A stretch of DNA of 41,784 bases from Burkholderiaceae bacterium (GCA_023384005.1 JAHDXY010000010.1:1-41784), one strand, 5' to 3'. Counted from the first letter of the stretch, positions 24,514 to 33,570 are shown. The notes: generated from the letters alone by a model not told the origin. Program-made: numbers and translations.

Positions 24514-25860
24514 ATGTCAGTTCAATCCCTCCAAGTGAAGAACTACGACGTGGTCGTGGTGGGCGCCGGCCCCGGCGGCTTGACGGCGGCGATAGTGGCT
24601 GGCAAAGCAGGGCTAAAGACGGCGATTGTCGAACGCAATGCCTTCGTCGCGGGAACGATCAACACCGGCCTGTGCGTGCATGGATTCGAGGACGGCAACG
24701 GACGGCGCGTGATCGGTGGCAAGTCGTGGGAACTCATCAGTCGCTGCGTCGCCGCCGGTGGCTCGGTCGGGCCGACGCGGCTGATCGGCTCGCACATGTA
24801 CTCAACGACGCCTGTAGACATGGCCATCCTGCAGACGTGCGCAGTCGACATGCTCGAGGAGGCTGGGGTCGATCTCTGGTTGCATACCCTGATGACCGAA
24901 CCGGTTGTTGATCACGACCGGCTGCTCGCGGTGCGCGCCTGGGGCAATAGCGGGGAGTTCGAGTTCCGGGCCCGCACCTTCATCGACGCGACCGGCCATG
25001 CCGACCTGGCATACCGTGCCGGGGTGCCGACACGCGACGGGCGCGTTGGCGATGGGGCGATGCAGCCGATGTCGCTGGGCCTGACGATGGCTCCGGTCGA
25101 CCTTGATCGCATGATGGCGGCGATAGGCGCCGGCTACGGGAAGGCGCGCAAGCCACATACGGACAAGGAGGACTTTGTCTGGTTCACGCTCGTCTTCAAG
25201 CATTGGGAAAAGGAGCTCGAAGAGATCGGCCTGCGCTTCGGCAAGGCCGGTGCATGCTGGGGGAACTCAATCTATCCGGGAATCGTCAACCTGAACGCGG
25301 TGAAGGTGATTGGCAAGGACGGCGCGGACACCGTGCAGTTGTCGCAGGCCGAAGTCCAGGCCCGCCGCACGGCGGTCCTCTTCACTCGTTTCCTGCGCGA
25401 GCGAATCCCGGGATTCGAGGATGCGCACATGGTGCGCGTGGCGCCCTTCATTGGGATTCGCGAGACGCGGCATATCGAAGGGCTCTACGAGATCAGTAGT
25501 GACGATGCGGTGCAGGGACGGATTCCGGAGGATTCGATCGCGCTGTGCGGCTATCCGGTCGACATCCACGACCCCAAGGACGGCGTCGCGGAGTTCCAGC
25601 AGATAGCGAACGGACGCTTCGGCATTCCCTACCGTACACTTGTCCCGAAGAATATCCGCAACCTGCTGGTCAGCGGGCGCGGGATCTCTGCATCCGATGT
25701 AGCGTTCGGCTCGCTGCGCGTGATGGGTCAGTGCCTCGCCTTTGGCGAGGCTTGCGGCACCGCGACGGTACTTGCCCAGCACGAAGATGTTGACGTGAGC
25801 GAGCTCGATGGTCGCAGGGTACGGGAGATCCTTGAACGAGAAGGCGCCATGATCATGTAG
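24514..25860 (+). CDS. FAD-dependent oxidoreductase (FAD_oxidored-type)
   Basis: A 448-residue flavoprotein. The N-terminal dinucleotide-binding motif is VVVVGAGPGGLTAAIVAGKA, then IVERNAFVAGTINTGLCVHG; a second Rossmann strand gives FIDATGHADLAYRAG. The C-terminal FAD block is PKNIRNLLVSGRGISASDVA, then GSLRVMGQCLAFGEACGTA. This pattern matches the FAD_oxidored group found beside sugar-acid and tricarboxylate uptake genes. ATG 24514 has GAGG seven bases upstream. It follows dctM by 11 bp, so it belongs to the acid-sugar operon. It may oxidise a hydroxy acid at the substrate entry point, but the reaction is not known. Confidence 0.82.
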   Translation: MSVQSLQVKNYDVVVVGAGPGGLTAAIVAGKAGLKTAIVERNAFVAGTINTGLCVHGFEDGNGRRVIGGKSWELISRCVAAGGSVGPTRLIGSHMYSTTPVDMAILQTCAVDMLEEAGVDLWLHTLMTEPVVDHDRLLAVRAWGNSGEFEFRARTFIDATGHADLAYRAGVPTRDGRVGDGAMQPMSLGLTMAPVDLDRMMAAIGAGYGKARKPHTDKEDFVWFTLVFKHWEKELEEIGLRFGKAGACWGNSIYPGIVNLNAVKVIGKDGADTVQLSQAEVQARRTAVLFTRFLRERIPGFEDAHMVRVAPFIGIRETRHIEGLYEISSDDAVQGRIPEDSIALCGYPVDIHDPKDGVAEFQQIANGRFGIPYRTLVPKNIRNLLVSGRGISASDVAFGSLRVMGQCLAFGEACGTATVLAQHEDVDVSELDGRRVREILEREGAMIM

Positions 25861-25873
25861 CCACCTCCTGATG

Positions 25874-25906
25874 GAAGCCCGCGGTTTTGCGTCAACCGCG
25901 CGCTTC
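25874..25906. terminator. Hairpin between convergent flavoprotein genes
   Basis: GAAGCCCGCGGTT pairs with AACCGCGCGCTTC (12 of 13 positions) around a 7-base loop. It lies exactly between the stop of the plus-strand flavoprotein (25860) and the stop of the minus-strand one (25907). No strong T-run follows, so a bidirectional stem terminator is probable but not proven. Confidence 0.55.
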
Positions 25907-27529
25907 TCAAGAGGCGAAGGGCTGCCCACGGGACCACGGCAGCGGTAGGCTGCGCGCAAGTCCTGGATCCATGGCGGGAAAATCGGTCCGCTGGTGTGCT
26001 CCGCGGCTCTCGCGGCGCGCGAGGGCAGACGCCAGCACCATGCCGGACACCATCAGCTGGTCGGCGATCCGGATACGGGCGTCTGCGGGATGAACCGGCC
26101 CCATGGGTTCCACAACGCTGAACATCTCCGCTATCCGATCAAGGGCGCTGCTCATTGCACTGGCATCGCGCCAAATCCCTGCAGCGAGCGCCATGATCTC
26201 GCGTGCCTCTCTCAGGAGCTTGTGCGGCGCGTCTCTCGTCGCGCACGGCTGCATCGCACCGCTGGACGCGAAGCGGGCACCGTAGAGCGATTCCAGGACG
26301 GACCAGGGTGCCGGCGTGCAAATCGCCGCCGCCGCCCCTTCGCCCGACCGCGATCCGGACACGATCACATCGGTCCCGGAACCCCCTGCGAGTCGACCCG
26401 CACCGTGCACGCCCGTGCTCGCCTCGCCGGCCGCGAAAAGCCCTTCTAGGCTCGTCCTGCGGTCGAGACGTACCCGCACGCCGCCGAGGCAGGTATGAGC
26501 GGCGGGTAGCACCTCGACCATCTGCTGCGTCAGGTCGATCCGACGCCTGAGCAGGAACGCATGGAGCCAGGGATAAGATTCGAGGATCGGACGCGGCACC
26601 CCACGAGCGTCCAGCCACACCGCTCCGTGCGCCCCCGCGCGGTCTTGTCGAGCCATTTCGGCCATCGCCAGTACGAGGTCTTCCTTGCCAATACCGGCCT
26701 CGCCCTGGGGCCGGCTCTCGAGCAGAAAGCGAACTCCGTCGCGGTCGCGCAGAGTCGCGCCGTCGCCAAACAACGTGGTGGGAATGACGTAGCCGCGCAG
26801 GTTGTCGGGGCGGAATGCCACCAGAGGCTCGAACTGAATGAACTCCAGGTCAGAGAGCTCGGCCCCGGCGCGGAACGCGAGCGAGTAGGAGGCGCCCCAC
26901 ACGTCTGTGGGATACGTCGAGTGCGCATAGACGCGACCGACGCCGCCGTTGGCCAGGACCACAGCGGGCGCACGAATCAGGACGGGACGTGAGTCGTTTC
27001 GGGCGACGGCGATGGCCCCGTGGACGCGCGCGGCATCCGCGAGCAGTCCGACAACGTTGAGCCGCTCGAAGCGCACGCCACCGGCGCCAAGTTTGCGACG
27101 CACGATCCGGCGTGCCTTCGGTCCCCACATCATTCCGGGGACATAGCAGCACCGCGGATAGGTCGATCCGGAAGCGTGACGCTGTCGGAAGCGGCCGCTG
27201 TCCCTCGCGAAATCGACACCAAGCTCGACGAGTTCTGAGAACACCGCTGGCGCACCCTCAGCGGTGTCGCGCGCCAGAAGAGGGTCGCCGACGCCACGGC
27301 CTTCTTCAAGAATGTCACCGGTGTGCGTCGCCACCGAGTCGCGATCATCGGCGTGACCCAGAGCGACGTTCACGCCTTGCAACCAATTCGAGGCACCTCC
27401 ACCGAGACCGACTATCAGCGTGCGTGCCCCGCGCCGGTGGGCATGAAGGGCGGCCATCAGTCCCGCCATTCCGTCGCCGACAACGAGCACGTCGGTGTCG
27501 ATTCGATCGATCTCAGTTTGCTGTGTCAT
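25907..27529 (-). CDS. Fumarate reductase/succinate dehydrogenase-type flavoprotein
   Basis: About 540 residues of the SdhA/FrdA/L-aspartate-oxidase family. The N-terminal FAD fold has TDVLVVGDGMAGLMAALHAH, then GGASNWLQGVNVA; later ANGGVGRVYAHSTYP and the C-terminal LGGVRVRLDRRTSLEGLFAAGE. The catalytic-domain block normally read as His-Gly-Ala-Asn-Arg-Leu appears as GVHGAGRLAGGSGTD, in which the usual Asn-Arg is Gly-Arg. No iron-sulfur or membrane subunit is adjacent. ATG 27529 with AGGAG five bases upstream is preferred to the TTG one codon earlier. It converges on the acid-sugar operon and may serve an associated oxidation; the acceptor is unknown. Confidence 0.85.
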   Translation of the reverse strand: MTQQTEIDRIDTDVLVVGDGMAGLMAALHAHRRGARTLIVGLGGGASNWLQGVNVALGHADDRDSVATHTGDILEEGRGVGDPLLARDTAEGAPAVFSELVELGVDFARDSGRFRQRHASGSTYPRCCYVPGMMWGPKARRIVRRKLGAGGVRFERLNVVGLLADAARVHGAIAVARNDSRPVLIRAPAVVLANGGVGRVYAHSTYPTDVWGASYSLAFRAGAELSDLEFIQFEPLVAFRPDNLRGYVIPTTLFGDGATLRDRDGVRFLLESRPQGEAGIGKEDLVLAMAEMARQDRAGAHGAVWLDARGVPRPILESYPWLHAFLLRRRIDLTQQMVEVLPAAHTCLGGVRVRLDRRTSLEGLFAAGEASTGVHGAGRLAGGSGTDVIVSGSRSGEGAAAAICTPAPWSVLESLYGARFASSGAMQPCATRDAPHKLLREAREIMALAAGIWRDASAMSSALDRIAEMFSVVEPMGPVHPADARIRIADQLMVSGMVLASALARRESRGAHQRTDFPAMDPGLARSLPLPWSRGQPFAS

Positions 27530-27806
27530 CAATGCTCCTGAACGGCATCAAGATCCGCAGTTCTTCGTCTCACCTTCAGCAGTGGCCGGGTGCCTGGGAC
27601 AGCATCGGCGAGAATACCCGAGCGACCTCCTGCAATTCCCGGAAGACTCTGACTCGGGGCACGTTGGCGTTGCGCGAGGGTAGCCCGATCGGGTCGGAGA
27701 TTCGATGCGGCGTCAAGACGCTGCGCAAAGGAGTGTCGAGCATCGCTACGAAACGAGTGCGTAGTACTGGCAACCGATTGGATTGACGCGAAACCCCAAG
27801 GTTTGT
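27530..27806 (-). pseudogene. Possible LysR-type regulator C-terminal remnant, upstream of the flavoprotein gene
   Basis: A minus-strand frame (27576-27827) contains LPVLRTRFVAMLDTPLRSVL, then PHRISDPIGLPSRNANVPRV, then RVFRELQEVARVF. This resembles the last 60 residues of some LysR effector domains, where the chain ends with similar strands and an R-A-F-x-E-L helix. No HTH or remaining part is present. The resemblance is weak. An IS3-type end scar lies directly at its 5' side (27809), consistent with deletion of the rest. Confidence 0.3.
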
Positions 27807-27808
27807 TG

Positions 27809-27822
27809 TGGAGTTGACCCGG
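27809..27822 (+). repeat. Solitary IS3-type terminal sequence (scar)
   Basis: TGGAGTTGACCCGG is identical over 14 bases to the terminal inverted repeat of the complete IS3 element at 33530. No transposase follows, so only the very end remains. The 27823-28021 stretch beyond it contains no gene I recognise. Confidence 0.5.
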
Positions 27823-28021
27823 GCCATTGCGTCAGGTGCGCGCCGAGCACTCGAGCCGGACCGACGAAGCAGGCAGTCGACACCGCACCTGTACCGACCG
27901 CGCGTGAATGGGATCGGTGTCGCCTTTCGCGGACGTCGAGATCAAGGCGAAGATCGCGGCGGAACAGGCTCTGGAGCCGAACCTCAAGGGAGGAGGCTTC
28001 GCGTCACCTGCCGCTCTCGCG

Positions 28022-30112
28022 TCAATACAGCCGCACGGCCATGTCGAAGGACCACGTTCGCCGGATCTCGATCACGTCCGCGTCGCGCGCCAATGCGGGC
28101 GGGAACGCCTGGTAGTTCTCGTGGCTTTGCACGATGCGCCGTATCGCTTCGTCGACTTCCGCCACGCCGCTCGAGAGAACGAACGTCACCGACTCCACGG
28201 ATCCGTTGCTGCGAATGGCCACGGTCACCATCGGATTGACGTGCGGGCGCTGCGCCACTTCGCGCACCGTTTCGACGGGCGTGTTCAGGTGGATCTTGCG
28301 CTCCCACGCCTCCGCGTAGCGGACCAGTTCGAGGTTCGGGTCGGTGCGCCCCCATAGCCTGAGTCGACGGGCGGTGCTCAACGAATAGGGCAGCAGGGGC
28401 GACGGGCGGGCGGCTCCGGAGGCCGCCCTGCGTTGGGCGGCTTCCGCGTCGAGTTGACGCCCGATTGCCCGAAGTCTCGCCTCACGTTCCTCTTCCCGTC
28501 GCCGTTCGGCCCGGACACGCGCGGCCTCCTGGTCTGTCGCTGCCTGTCGCACGGCCGCCTCGCGTTCAGCCTGCAGTCGCGCGGCTTCGGCCCGGGCGGA
28601 TTCCTCGCGAGCGGCTTGCTGGCGCTGCGCCTCCGACTGTTGACGCTGCGACTCCTGTTGGGCCGCTGCCTGTTGGGCCGCTGCCTGTTGGGCCGCTGCC
28701 TGTTGGGCCGCTGCCTGTTGGGCCGCTGCCTGTCGTGCGGCCGCTTCGCGTTCAGCCTGCAACCGCGTCGCCTCGGCGCGGGCCGCTTCGTCACGCGCGG
28801 CCTGTTGGCGTTGCGCGTCCTGTTGGGCCGCTGTCTGTCGTGCGGCCTCCTCGCGCTGGGCCTGAAGTCGTGCCGCTTCGGCGCGGACCTCTTCATCCCG
28901 CGCGGCGCGTTCGCGCTGAGCATCCGCTTGCTGGCGATGTGCCTCTATCTGCTGGCGCTGTGCATCCTGTCGTGCCGCCGCCAGGCGTTCGGCCTCAAGA
29001 CGTTCGGCGTCCAGTCGCGCCGCTTCCTGGCGCGCGGCATGTTGACGCTGCGCTTCCTCTCGAACCTCTGCGAGGCGTGCGGCCGCCTCGCGTTCAGCCT
29101 GCAATCGCGACGACTCCGCGCGCGCCGCCTCCTGACGTGCAGCTTCCTGACGTGCCGCTTCCTGACGTGCAGCTTGCTGGCGCCGCGCCTCCATTTGTTG
29201 ACGCTGCACCTCCTGTTCAACCGCAGCCAGTTGGGCGGCCTCCTGGCGTTGAGCCTGCAGTCGTGCCGCCTCGGCCTGGGCCGCTTCGGCGCGGGCCGCT
29301 TCGTCACGCTCGGCCTGCTGGCGCTGTGCCTCCAGTTGGGCGGCTGCGAGTCGGGCGGCCTCCTGGTTTTCGACTTCCACACTCGCAGCCTCCCGCGCTA
29401 TTTCACCGGGATCTAGTGGCGCAGGCGAAACGGGCTCCTGACTCGAAGCGCTCTGCGCTTGCGCGGCGGGCGACGGCGCCGGGGTCGGCACCGGTGGAGG
29501 TTCAGGCACGATCGCGGTGGCGCTGTCGGACGGCGGCTGTTCGACCGCCCCCGGCTCGGGCGCCTTCGCGGGCGCTTTCGTGGGCACCTTCCGGTCAGGC
29601 CGATCCGCGCGCTTCTTCACCTTTGCGGGGGCCGGATTCTCCGTGGCGCTTCGGGTCGGCTCGGCCTCGTCCGCGCTCGGCACCGCGGGCAGGATCGTGA
29701 TTGCCGTCCCGCTCGCGGATAGCGACGGGGCCGCTGACGGACTTGGGGCTACCCCACTCGCAGAGGACTGCTCGATCGATGCCCGCCGCGCGGGCGCCGC
29801 GCTCGACGTGGCCCCAGGCACCTCGGCCGCGACCTGCGTCGGAACGAGCACGACACGAAGTTCTGGCGTCTCGCGCGCCCCGTCTTGCCGGGCAAAGCCG
29901 AACCCGGGCAACCAGTGCCCCTGCCCCCCCAGGGTCAGCGTCCACACCAGCGCGTGGATCAGCAGCGAGAGCACCAGCGCGACAACCTTGCGCCCACGTT
30001 CATCGCGCGTGCCTCGACCATGTCCCGGCCCGGGCCTCGCGGCGCGGGAGGATCGCTCCGCCGTGATCGCTGCTGGCGGCGCTGGCGACTTAGTGGAACC
30101 CGTGGCGGTCAA
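28022..30112 (-). CDS. Oversized TolA/TonB-like envelope protein with long coiled coil
   Basis: A 696-residue protein built like TolA: a short cytoplasmic start, one membrane helix (about 42-61, VVALVLSLLIHALVWTLTLG), a Pro/Ala-rich stretch (70-230), a very long Ala/Gln/Glu/Arg helix of heptad-like repeats (about 235-590), and a C-terminal TonB-type domain (about 600-696: NPMVTVAIRSNGSVESVTFV, then VDEAIRRIVQS). It would span the periplasm and link the inner membrane to an outer-membrane partner. TTG 30112 is the only in-frame start, with GGAG five bases upstream. No tolQ, tolR, tolB or pal is adjacent. It is about twice the usual TolA length. Confidence 0.8.
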   Translation of the reverse strand: MTATGSTKSPAPPAAITAERSSRAARPGPGHGRGTRDERGRKVVALVLSLLIHALVWTLTLGGQGHWLPGFGFARQDGARETPELRVVLVPTQVAAEVPGATSSAAPARRASIEQSSASGVAPSPSAAPSLSASGTAITILPAVPSADEAEPTRSATENPAPAKVKKRADRPDRKVPTKAPAKAPEPGAVEQPPSDSATAIVPEPPPVPTPAPSPAAQAQSASSQEPVSPAPLDPGEIAREAASVEVENQEAARLAAAQLEAQRQQAERDEAARAEAAQAEAARLQAQRQEAAQLAAVEQEVQRQQMEARRQQAARQEAARQEAARQEAARAESSRLQAEREAAARLAEVREEAQRQHAARQEAARLDAERLEAERLAAARQDAQRQQIEAHRQQADAQRERAARDEEVRAEAARLQAQREEAARQTAAQQDAQRQQAARDEAARAEATRLQAEREAAARQAAAQQAAAQQAAAQQAAAQQAAAQQESQRQQSEAQRQQAAREESARAEAARLQAEREAAVRQAATDQEAARVRAERRREEEREARLRAIGRQLDAEAAQRRAASGAARPSPLLPYSLSTARRLRLWGRTDPNLELVRYAEAWERKIHLNTPVETVREVAQRPHVNPMVTVAIRSNGSVESVTFVLSSGVAEVDEAIRRIVQSHENYQAFPPALARDADVIEIRRTWSFDMAVRLY
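28655..28729. repeat. Five exact 15-bp tandem repeats inside the TolA-like gene
   Basis: CTGTTGGGCCGCTGC repeated five times without change, encoding AAAQQ x 5 (residues about 461-486 on the minus strand). The unit is a multiple of three, so copy-number change keeps the frame and only lengthens the coiled coil. More degenerate versions of the same codons continue on both sides. Confidence 0.95.
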
Positions 30113-30447
30113 GCACGCTCCGGAATTGCCGCAATCGCGCTGCCGCCGCTGCGACCCATCGAGTCACCCCCGCCTGCGGCGCACGGTTCAGACAGGTCAA
30201 CCACGCCCGGCGGTTCCGGCGCACATCGGAATCGTTCGTAAGCCGGTTCCATAGCTCTCGCGTCGTTGTCGGGCTGCGTTCACGCCGCCGCGTGTTCGGA
30301 CAATTATGAGTCCAATGAGTCGACTCGCGCTTCTTGCAGGCCCCCGGTTCGGCGAGGCAGGAGTCCTCAAGATCATCGGCGTACTCGAGATCAGAGGTAT
30401 TCGGGCATCGGCCGCCGATCAGTGCTCGCCCAATACTGCTGCGATGG
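30113..30447. other. Intergenic stretch without a recognised gene
   Basis: 335 bp between the start of the TolA-like gene and the stop of the HTH antitoxin gene. Short frames here have no family likeness. A promoter for the TolA-like gene must lie in its left part, but no hexamers could be assigned with confidence. Confidence 0.4.
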
Positions 30448-30795
30448 CTAGGCCGCGTGAAGCAGAAACTCCACCTTCACAGCCTCGTAGGGAAACTCCA
30501 CGCGCCCCTCTTCGGTTCGGTTGACGATTCCCGCCGACAAGAGCGCCGTGATGTCAGAGTGCACGGCCTTCACGTCGCGATCGACCCGACGCGCGGCTTC
30601 CCGTATCGAGATCGGCCCGGCACTGCACAGTGTCTTCAGGAGCTCCCAACGCTTGGCGGTGAAAACCTTCCACAGAAGCTCCGGCGTCGCGAACGCAATC
30701 CGTGCGTCGCGCCGCACCTTGGCCGATTTCCAGGTTTGCACGAAACCGGACATCGCGTCCGATGGCTCGCGAACCTCAAGTGTCACTGTTTTCAT
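30448..30795 (-). CDS. HTH antitoxin/regulator, TumA-like partner
   Basis: A 115-residue protein with a C-terminal winged helix-turn-helix: WELLKTLCSAGPISIREAAR, then DRDVKAVHSDITALLSAGIV and NRTEEGRVEFPYEAVKVEF. It is the usual partner of DUF6516 (TumE) toxins. Its start lies within the 3' end of the toxin gene (20-nt overlap), so the two are translated together. It is expected to neutralise the toxin and repress the pair's promoter. Confidence 0.82.
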   Translation of the reverse strand: MKTVTLEVREPSDAMSGFVQTWKSAKVRRDARIAFATPELLWKVFTAKRWELLKTLCSAGPISIREAARRVDRDVKAVHSDITALLSAGIVNRTEEGRVEFPYEAVKVEFLLHAA

Positions 30796-31072
30796 GGGTC
30801 CACCGCTCGATCTGGCGCTGGAAGTCGTTGATCAGTCGCTCAGGCGAAACGAAACGATACTTCGACTCGCCGTGCGAAAAATGCAGCTGATCGCCCTTGC
30901 CAGCTTCATTGTCGAATCGTATGACGCACGCGCCGCGCACGACGTACGCCAGTCGGTACTTGTACGGGTGATCGGAACCGTCGAGCGCCCGAGGCAAGCG
31001 CCACAGCACGAGTTCCGCAAACGCGTGCCCGGAGTAGACAACGCGGCTGCGGAACAGCAGGGTCGCGCGCAT
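30776..31072 (-). CDS. TumE-family (DUF6516) toxin
   Basis: About 98 residues of the DUF6516/TumE toxin family: YSGHAFAELVLWRLPRALDG, SDHPYKYRLAYVV, RFDNEAGKGDQLHF and DFQRQIERW. ATG 31072 (MRATLLFRSR) was chosen, since the family begins with this strand; a frame to 31108 adds 12 residues. The toxin gene comes first and overlaps the HTH gene by 20 nt, the typical order for this type II toxin-antitoxin module. The mode of toxicity is not evident from sequence. Confidence 0.82.
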   Translation of the reverse strand: MRATLLFRSRVVYSGHAFAELVLWRLPRALDGSDHPYKYRLAYVVRGACVIRFDNEAGKGDQLHFSHGESKYRFVSPERLINDFQRQIERWTHENSDT

Positions 31073-31207
31073 GTTGGAGATGATGACAACGGATGAAAAC
31101 GTTGTCAATCACTACAACACGACGTGGATTGTGTGGGCCGGGCCGGGCTCGCGAAACGCTGCAGGCCGCCGTCAAAGCGCGCTTGATGTTGGCTGGATCC
31201 GATTCAG

Positions 31208-32422
31208 TCAGCGCGCCGTGAGCCGCCACAGCGAGGTGACTTCGGCCCGCCGTGCCGCGTGCAGCGGATCGGCCGGGTCGAAGGCGCGCGGATGCCTCGG
31301 GCGAACGTCGATTCGATCGACGACCTTCAACCCGCCAGCCTCGAACGCCGCGAGCAACTCCGACCTCGTGCGCAGCCCCAGGTGCTCGGCGAGATCGGAC
31401 AGGATCAGCCAACCCTCGCCGCCCAGCTCCAGGTGTGCGGCCAGTCCGCGAAGGAAACCGAGCAGCATCGTGTTCTCCGGGTCGTAGATGCCGCGCTCGA
31501 GCGGCGAGCCCGGGCGCGCGGGAAGCCACGGCGGATTGCACACCACGAGCGTCGCCCGGCCATCGGGAAAGAGATCGGCCCGCACGACGTCCACCCTGCC
31601 GGCGAGGCCGAGACGCCCGATGTTCTCGCGCGCACACGCCAGCGCTCGCGGATCCTGGTCGGTCGCGACCACGTGCCGAATGCCGCGGCGCGCCAGCACG
31701 GCCGCGATCACGCCGGTCCCGGTGCCGATGTCGAATGCGACTTCGATCGAGGCTGCGTCGGCCGGCAACGGCGCTTGCGCGACCAGATCGACGTATTCGC
31801 TGCGGATCGGCGCGAACACGCCGTAGTGCGGATGGATGCGCCCGCCGGCGGCCGGTACGTCGATTCCCTTGAGACGCCACTCGTGCGCACCGATCACGCC
31901 CAGCAGCTCGCGCAGCGAAACCAGCGAGGGTTCTTGCGCCGGACCGTAGACCTCCAGGCAAGCCTGGCGAAAGTCGGGGGCGCGACGCAGCGAAATGCCA
32001 TGATCGGCATCGAGCGGGATCAGCAGCATGCCCAGCGTGCGCGCGCGCTGTGAACGGGCCTGGCGCACGAGATGAAAGGTTTCGGCGGGCGGCTTCGGGG
32101 GCGAAGTCGAGGGAGATGTCGGGGGCGACGATGCGCGCGATCCCTTCGGTCTTCGGTGCTTGCGATCGGCGCGAGTGGCCAGCGCATTGAGCATCTGCCG
32201 CGCGTTCTGGAAGTCGCCGCGCCAAACCAGCGCGACGCCCTGAGACGCGAGCGCGTATGCGTCGTCGGCCTTCATCGTGTCGTCTGCTACGACCACCCTG
32301 TGCGGCGGGGGCGCGCCGCGCTCCGAGCGCCAGCGCGCCGTGCGCTCGCGCCCCTCGTCGGTCCAGTGAACAACCGGGTGTGCGGTCACTGCGGAGTTCG
32401 GTACGGATTCGGCTGCTTCCAT
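31208..32422 (-). CDS. Class I SAM-dependent methyltransferase (HemK/PrmC-like)
   Basis: A 404-residue protein with an N-terminal domain of unknown role (about 1-180, including a low-complexity Ser/Pro/Thr stretch near 105) and a C-terminal Rossmann methyltransferase. Motif I is FDIGTGTGVIAAVLARRG, motif II VVATDQDPRALACARENI, and motif IV is VVCNPPWLPARPG, the NPP(Y/W) motif of enzymes that methylate N-atoms in protein, DNA or RNA bases. ATG 32422 starts a sensible N-terminus. It is followed on the same strand by the toxin-antitoxin pair. The substrate is not clear. Confidence 0.85.
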   Translation of the reverse strand: MEAAESVPNSAVTAHPVVHWTDEGRERTARWRSERGAPPPHRVVVADDTMKADDAYALASQGVALVWRGDFQNARQMLNALATRADRKHRRPKGSRASSPPTSPSTSPPKPPAETFHLVRQARSQRARTLGMLLIPLDADHGISLRRAPDFRQACLEVYGPAQEPSLVSLRELLGVIGAHEWRLKGIDVPAAGGRIHPHYGVFAPIRSEYVDLVAQAPLPADAASIEVAFDIGTGTGVIAAVLARRGIRHVVATDQDPRALACARENIGRLGLAGRVDVVRADLFPDGRATLVVCNPPWLPARPGSPLERGIYDPENTMLLGFLRGLAAHLELGGEGWLILSDLAEHLGLRTRSELLAAFEAGGLKVVDRIDVRPRHPRAFDPADPLHAARRAEVTSLWRLTAR

Positions 32423-32486
32423 GCACCCTATCGACTGGAGGGTTCGCGGCAATCGCGGGTTGCTCGCGACGCGCAGCGTAGATGAT

Positions 32487-33413
32487 TCAGAATTTCTCGC
32501 CGCGCGCGAGATAGCGCCACTGTCCCACCGGAAGCGGCCCCAGCGGCACGCTGCCGCTGCGAACGCGCTTCAGGCCGGTGGCCACGAGGCCGACCAGCTC
32601 GCACATGCGCCGAATCTGGCGCTTGCGCCCCTCGCGCAACACGAAGCGCAGCTGGTGCTCGTTTTGCCACGACACGCGCGCGGGCTTGAGCTTGACGCCA
32701 TCGAGTTCCAGGCCGTGGTGAAGCCGCTTCATCCCTTCGTCGGTCAGCGTGCCCTGGACACGCACCAGGTATTCCTTCTCGACTTCGGAGTCCTGTCCGA
32801 TCAGGTGCCGGGCAATGCGGCCGTCCTGCGTGAATACGAGCAGCCCCGTCGAGTCGATGTCAAGCCGACCGGCCGGCGCGAGCCCGCGCAGATGGCTCTG
32901 CTTGAACCGGAGCGGCGACGGGTCGGCAGGCCAGTGGTTCTCCGGCGTGATCAGCATGATCGCGGGCTCGTGGCCGTCCTCGGGCTGGCCGGACACGTAG
33001 CCGACCGGCTTGTTCAGAAGGATCGTCACCAGCTCGCTCTGATGGCGCTCGGCGGCCGCATCGATCTCGATGCGCGCGGCAGGCGACACGCGCACGCCGA
33101 GCGTGCTCACGACCTCGCCGTCCACCTTCACCCAGCCGTTCTCGATCCACTGGTCCGCTTCGCGACGTGAGCACAGCCCGAGCTCGCTCATGCGCTTGGA
33201 GAGGCGGGGGAGTTTGAGGCTCTCCTCGCGCGCGGCACGTGGCGGGGGGAGATTCGTCGGGGCAGGTGTCGCGAACGTGTCGGCTGAACGCCGCGCGCCC
33301 CGCGGCGGGCGCTGCGCGCGAGACGTCGAGGACTTCGGCGGCGCTGTGGTGGAGGTCTTCGGCGGCGCGTTGCCGTCAACCGGCCTGAGGAGCTTGAGCG
33401 TCGTTCGGGTCAT
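32487..33413 (-). CDS. rluF: 23S rRNA pseudouridine synthase, RluF/RsuA family
   Basis: A 308-residue enzyme of the RsuA/RluB/E/F family that converts a uridine in 23S rRNA to pseudouridine. After a basic Pro/Ser-rich tail (1-66) comes an S4 RNA-binding domain (about 67-115, [20 protein letters not shown]), then the catalytic domain with [13 protein letters not shown] (Asp185 the likely nucleophile) and [14 protein letters not shown]. The arrangement SGQPEDG and [10 protein letters not shown] fits RluF better than RluB, but the exact target position is uncertain. It lies 64 bp upstream of the methyltransferase gene on the same strand. Confidence 0.85.
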   Translation of the reverse strand: MTRTTLKLLRPVDGNAPPKTSTTAPPKSSTSRAQRPPRGARRSADTFATPAPTNLPPPRAAREESLKLPRLSKRMSELGLCSRREADQWIENGWVKVDGEVVSTLGVRVSPAARIEIDAAAERHQSELVTILLNKPVGYVSGQPEDGHEPAIMLITPENHWPADPSPLRFKQSHLRGLAPAGRLDIDSTGLLVFTQDGRIARHLIGQDSEVEKEYLVRVQGTLTDEGMKRLHHGLELDGVKLKPARVSWQNEHQLRFVLREGRKRQIRRMCELVGLVATGLKRVRSGSVPLGPLPVGQWRYLARGEKF

Positions 33414-33570
33414 GCGAGAGAGGCTAGCACGCTGATCTGCCCTGGAAATCCCGGACGCATGATGACTTGACTGTCCCGACCGTCGTCTCTCGCTGGAAAC
33501 CCGCCAAAGTCACATCGGACGGTCGGCACTGGAGTTGACCCGGTTCGACGGACGGGTTTTGACTTCATTC

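Noticed and set aside
28655-28729. CRISPR-like array
   Set aside because: The 15-bp units are contiguous without spacers and lie in a coding frame; a minisatellite, not CRISPR.
28433-29700. Plus-strand frames rich in Leu/Arg/Pro repeats opposite the TolA-like gene
   Set aside because: They are translations of the repetitive codons of the coiled coil in other frames; no start context or motif supports them.
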